Assembly (NCBI GenBank): GCA_900554715.1
Contig: USIN01000100.1
Span: 1 to 6,752 of the forward strand
DNA length: 6,752 bases
Origin: an uncultured Bacteroidales bacterium
GTDB lineage: Bacteria; Bacteroidota; Bacteroidia; Bacteroidales; Muribaculaceae
Reading direction: 5' to 3'
Every line of letters starts with the position of its first letter. The stretch's first letter is position 1. Made by a program: the position numbers and the translations under genes. Below, piece after piece: positions 1 through 6,703 of the stretch. The notes beneath the pieces are model-generated. The model searched no databases, was not told the DNA's origin, and saw only the letters and a program-made list of their open reading frames with translations.

Positions 1-2064
1 GGCCGTTGCGCCACACCCAATCTCTGGAACCACGGTGTCTTCATGACGGGTCCCGACGGCAGCTGGGTCGACTGGCCCTCGCGCAGCCACGTGATCGCCA
101 GCGAAGACGGCTCTCAGTCGACCAACGCCACCGAGTGTAACTATCCCCGCGACTGGGCGGCCGACATGCAGCCCCTGCAGCCTTCAGACCGCATGATCAT
201 ATACAACCGCAATATCGGCGACTACACCAACACGCTCCCCGGCGGCCGTGAAATCAGACTCATGCTTGCCGAAGGCGAAGAATGGCGCACAAACAAGCCC
301 ATGAAGTTTGTCGTCGACAGCGACTGGTATACCGGCGGCAACATGGCCGTGCCCGAGGAAGGCATCGTCATCTCTTGCGGCCAGTATTACAACAACGACT
401 TCATCTACAGCCTTAAAAAAGGCGATGTCATATACTATACTTTCAACGTCACGCTTCCCCACCACGGCAACATACAGCCTGACATCCGCGAGGCCATCGG
501 CGGCAACGCCCGCATCGTCGACCGCGGCAAACGTGTCGACTTCGGCAACGACAACAGCACATATATGCGCGCCCTGATCGGTTACTCTGAAGACAATACC
601 AAGATCATCATGGCGACCGTTGACGGTGAGCGCGTCAGCTCGTATCAGTATTCTTCGGGCCTGTCGATGAACGAAATCGGCGACTTTATGATCAACCGCG
701 GATGCTATGAGGCCCTCAATATGGACGGCGGCGGCTCTGTGACCCTTTACGAGCAGGCTCACGGCGTTGTCAACAAACCCGCCGACCTCTATGCACGCCG
801 TGTGTCAAACGGACTTTTCGTGGCTGTCAATGCTCCGGCTTCTCCCGAGGTCGAGAGTGTCAGATTCCTTGACACCCACGCCAATCTGCCTCTCTACGCC
901 TCATATACTCCTGTAATCTACGGTTATAACAAATATGGCCGCCTTGTCGACATCAACTTCAGGGATGCAGTTCTTGAAGCCGACGAGGAGTACTGCCGCA
1001 TAGACAACGGTACGATAACAGTCGTCAAGGCCGGTTCGTTCGCGCTATCGGCTGTCTTGGGCGACAAGAAAGTCTCTATTCCTGTAACAGTCGAAGCCGG
1101 CTCGCAGCCCGAGCTTAAATACAAGAAAGTGCTTATCGGCAATCAGAAGAGCTGCACTGTCGGTGTTCAGTCGCTTGTCAACAACGAGTACAAGCCCCTT
1201 GCTTCTAACATATTCGACTGGAGCAGCTCAGACAATGCCGTCGTCGAAGTCGACGAAACCGGAGCGCTCAAGGCTGTCGCTGACGGCACTGCGACTGTTA
1301 CCGGCCGACTCAACGAATACGAGCTGCCCGTGACAGTTACTGTCGAGGAGCCGACGCAGCGCTATATGCCTGTTTTTGCAGCCGAAAAGAATTGGAGCGT
1401 TTCAGGCAAAGGCTCGAAGGGCCGCAAGATGACACGCCTCGACAACGGCGGCTACCGTCTCTATTTCGAAGTCACTGCAGCAAACTCCAATGTCAAGGCT
1501 ACAAGAAGCGAACAGATTTGGAGTCTTCCCGACGCAATCGAGTTCAATGTCCTACCCGAAGGCGACATGGAAGGCCTCTACATAGAGTTCAATGTCCAGG
1601 CTGCCAACGCTACATCGTCGAGGGCTTTCAGATTTGAAAATCTTGTCGACGGAGAGGTCAACAAACTCGTGCTTGATCCGGCCTCACAGTTTGACGTGAA
1701 TGATATCGGCATCTATCCTCTGACATTCAAGAGTCTGCTCGTGACGCCGGCAAATGCTGTCAAGAGCGGTATCTATGCTTTCGACATAGTGTCTGTCAAT
1801 GGTGTCTACAACAGCGCGCCCATCGACGGCATCGCTGATATAACCATAGGTGACGGCTATGAGAGCCGCCTCACGGTCAAGGTTGTCAACGGCATGATTG
1901 TCGCCGGTGAAGAGACTTCGGCTTTGGCGGTCTATGACCTCAACGGCCGTCTCATCGCCGAGGGCGCAGGCAATACTGTCGCCGCTCCGGCTACTCCCGG
2001 CGTCTACGTCGTCAGAGCTGTCGCAGGCTCTGCCGTCAAGACTGCCAAGCTTATCGTCAGATAA
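1..2064 (+). CDS. Phosphodiester glycosidase (NAGPA/DUF2233) family protein with Ig-like domains and T9SS-type tail, 5'-truncated
   Basis: The frame is open from base 1, so the start lies upstream; the ATG at 43 is internal. Numbering the visible residues from base 1 gives 687. Residues 1 to about 278 match the DUF2233/NAGPA fold: R190-A-L-I-G, T-V-D-G near 206-209, the signature N-M-D-G-G-G-S at 240-246, then a V-N-K-P...A-R-R-V-S-N-G-L segment. Family members, including the human mannose-6-phosphate uncovering enzyme, cleave sugar-1-phosphodiesters. Residues 281-366 form an Ig-like domain and 371-451 a second, Big_2-like one (W407-S-S-S-D, then G-A-L-K-A-V-A-D-G-T-A-T-V). Residues about 453-605 are beta-rich and unrecognised, possibly carbohydrate-binding. 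The end (about 615-687) resembles a type A T9SS sorting tail: V-Y-D-L-N-G-R at 644-650, P-G-V-Y at 666-669, final K-L-I-V-R. This implies export and perhaps surface anchoring. It lies 16 bp before the susB-like gene, so the two are probably cotranscribed. The family call is firm; the substrate is unknown. Confidence 0.88.
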   Translation, partial: GRCATPNLWNHGVFMTGPDGSWVDWPSRSHVIASEDGSQSTNATECNYPRDWAADMQPLQPSDRMIIYNRNIGDYTNTLPGGREIRLMLAEGEEWRTNKPMKFVVDSDWYTGGNMAVPEEGIVISCGQYYNNDFIYSLKKGDVIYYTFNVTLPHHGNIQPDIREAIGGNARIVDRGKRVDFGNDNSTYMRALIGYSEDNTKIIMATVDGERVSSYQYSSGLSMNEIGDFMINRGCYEALNMDGGGSVTLYEQAHGVVNKPADLYARRVSNGLFVAVNAPASPEVESVRFLDTHANLPLYASYTPVIYGYNKYGRLVDINFRDAVLEADEEYCRIDNGTITVVKAGSFALSAVLGDKKVSIPVTVEAGSQPELKYKKVLIGNQKSCTVGVQSLVNNEYKPLASNIFDWSSSDNAVVEVDETGALKAVADGTATVTGRLNEYELPVTVTVEEPTQRYMPVFAAEKNWSVSGKGSKGRKMTRLDNGGYRLYFEVTAANSNVKATRSEQIWSLPDAIEFNVLPEGDMEGLYIEFNVQAANATSSRAFRFENLVDGEVNKLVLDPASQFDVNDIGIYPLTFKSLLVTPANAVKSGIYAFDIVSVNGVYNSAPIDGIADITIGDGYESRLTVKVVNGMIVAGEETSALAVYDLNGRLIAEGAGNTVAAPATPGVYVVRAVAGSAVKTAKLIVR

Positions 2065-2080
2065 ACCAATATAATAGATT

Positions 2081-4192
2081 ATGAATAAATTAACGACAAC
2101 AATCGCAGTCATTTCACTGCTGTCGCTACCTGTGTCGGCCGAGACTCTTAAGTCTCCCGACGGCTCTGTCACACTGGAATTCGGACTGACCTCAGAGGGT
2201 CAGCCCGAATACAGTCTCGGCTATGAAGGCCGTGAAGTGATAAAGCCGAGTAAACTCGGTTTCAAACTGCTCAAAGGCGGCGATCTCGACAAAGATTTTG
2301 AGATTGTGTCGGTCGACACAGCGTCGGTCGACGAAACCTGGCAGACCGTCTGGGGCGAGGAGTCTCAGATACGCTCGCACTATAACGAGATGAAGGTCAA
2401 TCTTAAGCAGAAATCGACCAAGCGGTTGATGTCGATTGATTTCCGTCTCTTCGACGACGGTCTCGGCTTCCGTTATGAGTTCCCGATGCAGAAGAAACTC
2501 AGCTACTTCGACATCACCGACGAGCTCACCGAGTTTGCAATGACCGGCGACCACACCGTCTATTGGATTCCCGCCGATTACGACACTCAGGAGTATGACT
2601 ATACCCGCAGCCGTCTCTCTGAGATACGCGGCCTGATGCAGGAAGCGTGGACTCATCACAACAAGTGGCAGGAACTCGCCTCGCCCACCGGCGTACAGAC
2701 CTCGCTGCAGCTGAAGACCGACGACGGCCTCTATATCAACATTCACGAGGCTGCGCTTGTCGATTTCCCCTGCATGCATCTCGAGCTCGACGACAGCACG
2801 ATGACTTTCAAGGCCCTCCTCACGCCCGACGCTGTCGGCAACAAGGCCCACATGCAGACCGATTGTGTCACGCCCTGGCGCACAGTCATAGTCAGCGATG
2901 ACGCCCGCGACATACTCGCCTCGCGCATAACCCTCAATCTCAACGAACCCTGTGCCATCGAGGACACTTCGTGGATCAAACCCTGCAAGTATGTCGGCGT
3001 ATGGTGGGAAATGATCACCGGCAAGAGTAAATGGAGCTATACCAAAGACCAGCCCAACATACACCTCGACCGCGTCGACTACGCGAAACTCAGACCACAC
3101 GGACGCCACGGCGCCACGACCGAGAATGTCAGGCGCTATATCGATTTCGCTGCGAAACACGGTTTTGACGCTGTGCTCGTCGAAGGCTGGAACATCGGCT
3201 GGGAAGACTGGTCGGGCAACATGAAAGACGAGGTCTTCGATTTCGTGACTCCATATCCCGACTTCGATCTCGCGGGGCTGCGCGACTATGCTAAATCAAA
3301 AGGCGTCAAGCTCATCATGCACCACGAGACTTCAAGCTCGGTCAGAAACTATGAGCGCCGTCTCGACGAGGCATACAGGTTTATGAAAGACAATGGCTAC
3401 GATGCCGTGAAGAGCGGCTATGTTGGCAATATCATTCCCGCCGGCAGCAATCACTACAGCCAGTGGACCAACAACCACTATCTCTATGCTGTCAAAAAAG
3501 CAGCCGACTATAAGATTATGGTCAACGCCCATGAGGCTGTGCGTCCGACAGGTCTCTGCCGCACATGGCCCAACCTCATAGGCAACGAGTCGGCCCGCGG
3601 CACAGAGTATCAGGCCTTCGGAGGCAGCAAGCCGTCGCATACGACCATTCTGCCGTTTACGCGTCTCATCGGCGGCCCCATGGACTATACGCCGGGCATC
3701 TTCGAGATGGATATTTCAAAGATCAATCCCAAAAACAAATCGTGGTGCAACACGACGCTGGCCAACCAGCTGTCGCTCTATGTGACTATGTCGAGCCCGC
3801 TGCAGATGGCGGCCGATCTTCCCGAAAATTACGAGCGCTTCCCTGATGCCTTCCAGTTTATAAAGGATGTCGACCTCGACTGGGATCAGAGCTACTATCT
3901 CGAGGCCGAGCCGATGGAATATCTGACTGTAGCCCGCAAGACACGCGGTGCCGACCGCTGGTTTGTCGGTGGCACTAACGGCGCCGAGCCCCGTGAGGCT
4001 GTCGTCGACTTCGGCTTCCTGCCCAAAGACGGCAAGTTTACAGCCACGATCTATCGTGACGGCAAAGATGCTCATTACCGCGACAATCCCCAGAGCTATG
4101 TCATCGAGACCAAGACGGTGACGAGCAAGACCCGGCTTAAGATTCCCGAGGCCGCTGGCGGTGGTTTCGCGATTTCGGTTCTTCCCAAGTGA
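2081..4192 (+). CDS. susB: SusB-like GH97 alpha-glucosidase, periplasmic
   Basis: This 703-residue enzyme should release glucose from the non-reducing ends of malto-oligosaccharides in the periplasm. Residues 1-20 form a Sec signal peptide ending in V-S-A, with no lipobox Cys. Layout: GH97 N-terminal beta-sandwich (about 21-295), TIM barrel from about W298 to 600, and a C-terminal beta domain to the end. It aligns closely with Bacteroides thetaiotaomicron SusB as I recall it (738 aa), with a constant offset of 23. The SusB catalytic residues Glu439, Glu508 and Glu532 fall on E416 (HHETS), E485 (NAHEA) and E509 (RGTEY); calcium ligands Glu194 and Glu526 fall on E171 and E503. This set indicates the inverting alpha-glucosidase type rather than the retaining alpha-galactosidase type, which uses an Asp nucleophile. 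The ATG at 2081 is chosen because it gives the signal peptide; its upstream is AT-rich without a Shine-Dalgarno, usual for Bacteroidota. It is the last gene before a terminator. Confidence 0.95.
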   Translation: MNKLTTTIAVISLLSLPVSAETLKSPDGSVTLEFGLTSEGQPEYSLGYEGREVIKPSKLGFKLLKGGDLDKDFEIVSVDTASVDETWQTVWGEESQIRSHYNEMKVNLKQKSTKRLMSIDFRLFDDGLGFRYEFPMQKKLSYFDITDELTEFAMTGDHTVYWIPADYDTQEYDYTRSRLSEIRGLMQEAWTHHNKWQELASPTGVQTSLQLKTDDGLYINIHEAALVDFPCMHLELDDSTMTFKALLTPDAVGNKAHMQTDCVTPWRTVIVSDDARDILASRITLNLNEPCAIEDTSWIKPCKYVGVWWEMITGKSKWSYTKDQPNIHLDRVDYAKLRPHGRHGATTENVRRYIDFAAKHGFDAVLVEGWNIGWEDWSGNMKDEVFDFVTPYPDFDLAGLRDYAKSKGVKLIMHHETSSSVRNYERRLDEAYRFMKDNGYDAVKSGYVGNIIPAGSNHYSQWTNNHYLYAVKKAADYKIMVNAHEAVRPTGLCRTWPNLIGNESARGTEYQAFGGSKPSHTTILPFTRLIGGPMDYTPGIFEMDISKINPKNKSWCNTTLANQLSLYVTMSSPLQMAADLPENYERFPDAFQFIKDVDLDWDQSYYLEAEPMEYLTVARKTRGADRWFVGGTNGAEPREAVVDFGFLPKDGKFTATIYRDGKDAHYRDNPQSYVIETKTVTSKTRLKIPEAAGGGFAISVLPK

Positions 4193-4214
4193 GAATATCA
4201 TTTCGGCTATATGG

Positions 4215-4252
4215 CGACGCGCTGTCAATAACGACGGCGCGTCGTTGTTTTT
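4215..4252 (+). terminator. Rho-independent terminator after the susB-like gene
   Basis: Bases 4215-4226 pair with 4233-4244 to form a 12-bp stem with one G-U pair and a 6-base loop (AATAAC). A T-rich run follows directly (TTGTTTTTATAT). It lies 23 bases after the susB-like stop codon and before the next promoter, so it separates the two units. Confidence 0.9.
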
Positions 4253-4264
4253 ATATCTGTCGTG

Positions 4265-4295
4265 TTTGCAGAGATTGAAAAGTTTTGTAATTTTG
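4265..4295 (+). promoter_or_regulatory. Bacteroidetes-type sigma-ABfr promoter for the sugar transferase operon
   Basis: TTTG at 4265-4268 serves as the -33 element and TAATTTTG at 4288-4295 matches the -7 consensus TAnnTTTG exactly, with a 19-bp spacer. Transcription would start near 4302, giving a leader of about 30 bases before the ATG at 4332. No inverted repeats flank the promoter, so phase inversion is not indicated. Confidence 0.8.
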
Positions 4296-4331
4296 TGGTG
4301 TTACTGAAGATGAAAACGGCTTTTAGCCTCT

Positions 4332-4943
4332 ATGCACAAAAATTACAATCTGACCAAACGTGTCCTCGATGTTATCATGGCTGTCACATTGCTGATTTTG
4401 CTCAGTCCGCTAATGGTTGTGATAGCGGTTGCTGTCAGGTTTGACAGCCGCGGTCCCGTGCTTTTCAGGCAGAAACGCCTCGGCAAAGGGCAGAAATGTT
4501 TCACGATGTATAAATTCCGGTCAATGATCGTAGGAGCCGAGCAGTTGGGTACGGGGAATGTCTGTCTTCCCGGCGACGACCGCATCACCCGCGTCGGGCG
4601 TTTTCTGCGGGCGTCGAGCCTTGACGAACTTCCCCAGCTTTTCAATGTCATCAAAGGTGACATGTCTCTTGTCGGCCCTCGTCCGCCGCTGACATATTAT
4701 CCCGAGTCTTATGACAGACGGCAGACCCGTATGTTCGAGGTGCGGCCCGGCATTACCGGGCTGGCCCAGGTTAACGGGCGCAAGCAAGTGCCCTGGCCGC
4801 AGCGCATTGAGATGAACATATATTATGTCGACAACATCAGCTTCAGCCTCGATTGCCGTATTGTGGCTAAGACCATAGTCAAAGTGCTCACCAATGCCGG
4901 CAATCACAACGTTCCCGCTCAGTTAATAAAGAAAAACGGATGA
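4332..4943 (+). CDS. Bacterial sugar transferase (undecaprenyl-phosphate sugar phosphotransferase, PglC-like)
   Basis: This 203-residue protein is about the size of minimal monotopic phosphoglycosyl transferases (PF02397). Such enzymes move a sugar-1-phosphate from a UDP-sugar to undecaprenyl phosphate at the inner membrane, the first step of capsule, exopolysaccharide, O-antigen or glycoprotein glycan assembly. Visible landmarks: basic K9-R10; a hydrophobic re-entrant helix (about 11-37) broken by S25-P26; Q-K-R-L-G-K-G and Y-K-F-R-S-M; the catalytic dyad D98-E99 in S-S-L-D-E-L-P-Q; G-D-M-S-L-V-G-P-R-P ending at 118; and P-G-I-T-G-L-A-Q-V-N-G-R. The sugar cannot be told from sequence. Near the C-terminus it reads E-M-N-I-Y-Y-V, where relatives often have Asp in place of the Asn. 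It has its own promoter, is not preceded by a upxY-like antiterminator gene as in Bacteroides capsule loci, and overlaps the next gene by ATGA. Confidence 0.93.
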   Translation: MHKNYNLTKRVLDVIMAVTLLILLSPLMVVIAVAVRFDSRGPVLFRQKRLGKGQKCFTMYKFRSMIVGAEQLGTGNVCLPGDDRITRVGRFLRASSLDELPQLFNVIKGDMSLVGPRPPLTYYPESYDRRQTRMFEVRPGITGLAQVNGRKQVPWPQRIEMNIYYVDNISFSLDCRIVAKTIVKVLTNAGNHNVPAQLIKKNG

Positions 4944-6502
4944 AAGTGCGGCGTCATAAGCTATTGCCCTCTGATGTTGTTGCCATATCTTTTGCTTTAG
5001 CGTTAGCAGTCGCATGGACTCTAAGCTATTATTGGCACCAATATGACGGTGACGACATGGTCTATATGCTTGAACTGACCGACTGCGACGGCGTCGGTCA
5101 TGGCAGGAACTCGCTATGGGAGCTGCCGCTGCTGGCGGCGAAGCACTGGGTGCTGAATAACGGACGTGCCGCCAATATCATTTTTACGATACCTATGGTG
5201 AGCCTGCTGCCGAAATGGTTGAACGCGGCGCTCTGCGGCTTTCTTTTCTTCGCTATGCTGATGCTTGCATGTCGGTTTACAGGTGCGCTCGACCACGGGA
5301 AACCGACCGTCAGCCTTGCGGTCATGACCGTTTTAGCGCTTGCGTTTCCCTGGTGGAACGAGGGGTTTCAGTTTTGCGTCGCAATGAACTATGTCGCCAC
5401 GTCGGCTTTTATTCTCGGACTAATCGTGCTGAGGCGCTTCCCGTCATTTGTCTGCCGTCACCGGTGTCTGTGTGCGTTGTTTGCTTTTGTGACCGGCATG
5501 ATGCACGAATCTGCCTCGATTGCAGTCATCGCCGGCGCCGTCGGCTGCCTGTGCCTTGCTTACAGAACTGTCAGTCTGAAAAATATCTATGGAAATCTCT
5601 CGCCTAACGACCGTCTTCTTTCCGTGTCATTTGCCGTCGGCGCGGCCATAGCGGTATTTTCGCCCGGCATCTGGATGCGTTTTTTCAAGGTGCAGGCAGG
5701 TCTTAGGCAATTCTACGACGGCACCTTATCCTCCCTCGTGCTCTCGACGTTGCCGCTGTTACTTGTGCTGCTCGCTGTCGTGCTTCTCATCGCTGTGTCA
5801 CGTCGGGGTAGGGCGCGGTTGCGCCGCCTTTTTGCCGACAGGACGTTTGCCTTTTGTTGCATGGTTGCGTTGACCGCATCGGTTTTTGTTTTTGCAAGCC
5901 GGCTTGCGGGCAACAGCGGCTGGTTTGCCGAATTATTTTCGCTCTGTGCCCTCGCGCGGATGGCTGTGCTCTGTCATCGAGGCGCTTGCAGCCGTTCGGT
6001 TGTGGGCATAGCCATCGCTGTTGCTGCGCTTGTCTTGGCTCATTCGTTCTATGTCGCTGCGGCTCAGAAACGATATTCTGAAGTGACGGGCGAGATTCGG
6101 GCCATCTATGCTGGCGCCGATGACGAAGTCGTCTTTTATGACGTGCCCGGGCCCTTCACTGACGATAAGATATTGCTTGACAGGGTTCATGATGTCAATA
6201 ACGGCGATATCTATACTTCGACGGTCGTGGCTGCTTTTTATGGGCGAGAGAACATTATCGTGTTGCCTGAATCATATCGTGATGTCGATTTATACAGTCT
6301 GTTGGCCCGCGCGCCCGGCGGTTTCATGAGGGTCAGTGACGAAATCATGCTTTCAGCCGCTCTCCCGGCGTCGGCCGAGCCGTTTAGATACTGGACCGGA
6401 GCACGCGGCTGGGTCTGCACCGGAATCAACGGCCGCGACTACACCGTGAGGCCATTCAGACACAACGGTGTGGAATATTACGCCTTCCTCAAACTCGAAT
6501 AA
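4940..6502 (+). CDS. DUF6056-type polytopic membrane protein, putative GT-C-like glycosyltransferase
   Basis: This 520-residue protein has roughly 8-10 hydrophobic segments between residues 11 and about 375, then a soluble C-terminal part of about 145 residues that is probably periplasmic. I place it in the DUF6056 family from its pattern: a first membrane helix (11-31) followed at once by Y-D-G-D-D-M-V-Y (D38-D39), then N74-G75-R76, W-W-N-E-G at 138-142, and G-M-M-H-E-S with H189-E190. An acidic pair in the loop after the first helix is typical of GT-C glycosyltransferases using polyprenyl-phosphate sugars, so such a role is plausible, but this is inference. A polymerase or ligase acting on the same glycan is an alternative. 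The ATG at 4940 overlaps the stop of the sugar transferase gene (ATGA), suggesting translational coupling and a shared pathway. The 5' end of the gene looks more AT-rich than the rest. No clear terminator follows it. Confidence 0.85.
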   Translation: MKVRRHKLLPSDVVAISFALALAVAWTLSYYWHQYDGDDMVYMLELTDCDGVGHGRNSLWELPLLAAKHWVLNNGRAANIIFTIPMVSLLPKWLNAALCGFLFFAMLMLACRFTGALDHGKPTVSLAVMTVLALAFPWWNEGFQFCVAMNYVATSAFILGLIVLRRFPSFVCRHRCLCALFAFVTGMMHESASIAVIAGAVGCLCLAYRTVSLKNIYGNLSPNDRLLSVSFAVGAAIAVFSPGIWMRFFKVQAGLRQFYDGTLSSLVLSTLPLLLVLLAVVLLIAVSRRGRARLRRLFADRTFAFCCMVALTASVFVFASRLAGNSGWFAELFSLCALARMAVLCHRGACSRSVVGIAIAVAALVLAHSFYVAAAQKRYSEVTGEIRAIYAGADDEVVFYDVPGPFTDDKILLDRVHDVNNGDIYTSTVVAAFYGRENIIVLPESYRDVDLYSLLARAPGGFMRVSDEIMLSAALPASAEPFRYWTGARGWVCTGINGRDYTVRPFRHNGVEYYAFLKLE

Positions 6503-6560
6503 AACCGAGCTTCCGTGAGGCCTTACAACAAACGTCCATCAGTCTGAGCTGTTAAAGTGC

Positions 6561-6580
6561 CGGCGACGAGCTCGTCGCCG
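6561..6580. repeat. Perfect 20-bp palindrome
   Basis: CGGCGACGAGCTCGTCGCCG equals its own reverse complement. It ends inside the first four bases of 52-bp repeat copy 1. It is not followed by a T-run, so it is not an obvious intrinsic terminator. It could be a protein-binding site, or a cruciform or RNA stem. Confidence 0.85.
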
Positions 6581-6628
6581 AGCTGTCAGATTTGTCCTCG
6601 TGTCGGCTGCTCGCCGTCGTATGAAGCG
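6577..6628 (+). repeat. 52-bp direct repeat, copy 1
   Basis: Starts GCCGAGCTGTCAGATTTGTC and matches bases 6701-6752 without gaps at 47 of 52 positions. All five differences are transitions (two G/A and one A/G, two T/C). The central 27 bases (6590-6616) are identical in both copies. Confidence 0.92.
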
Positions 6629-6637
6629 GCGGCTTCA
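6622..6637. repeat. Short hairpin at the end of repeat copy 1
   Basis: TGAAGC at 6622-6627 pairs with GCTTCA at 6632-6637 around a GGCG loop. No T-run follows. Whether copy 2 has the same hairpin cannot be seen because the window ends. Confidence 0.6.
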
Positions 6638-6679
6638 GTCCTCGCAGCTAATATTCTGTGACCAAAGCTATTAATGTGT

Positions 6680-6703
6680 GGCCTCGCTCTCCTCCTCGAG
6701 GCC
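6680..6703. repeat. Inverted repeat before the second 52-bp copy
   Basis: GGCCTCG at 6680-6686 pairs with CGAGGCC at 6697-6703 around a 10-base pyrimidine-rich loop. It occupies the same place relative to repeat copy 2 as the 20-bp palindrome does to copy 1, but its sequence differs. Confidence 0.8.

Noticed and set aside
43..45. ATG at 43 as the true start of the first gene
   Set aside because: The frame is open back to base 1 and the encoded sequence is already within the NAGPA domain; no signal peptide follows this ATG.
2192..3160. Long minus-strand open frame opposite the GH97 gene
   Set aside because: It is a shadow of a strongly conserved GH97 coding sequence, arising from GC-rich third positions.
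4193..4331. Phase-variable invertible promoter in front of the sugar transferase
   Set aside because: The only inverted repeat is the terminator stem, which does not flank the promoter on both sides.
4262..4444. Small ORF overlapping the sugar transferase start
   Set aside because: It is a different frame running over the promoter and the well-supported sugar transferase gene, with no recognisable protein features.
6561..6580. Palindrome as terminator of the DUF6056 operon
   Set aside because: No T-run follows the stem, and it is about 60 bases beyond the stop; a terminator could still depend on other factors.
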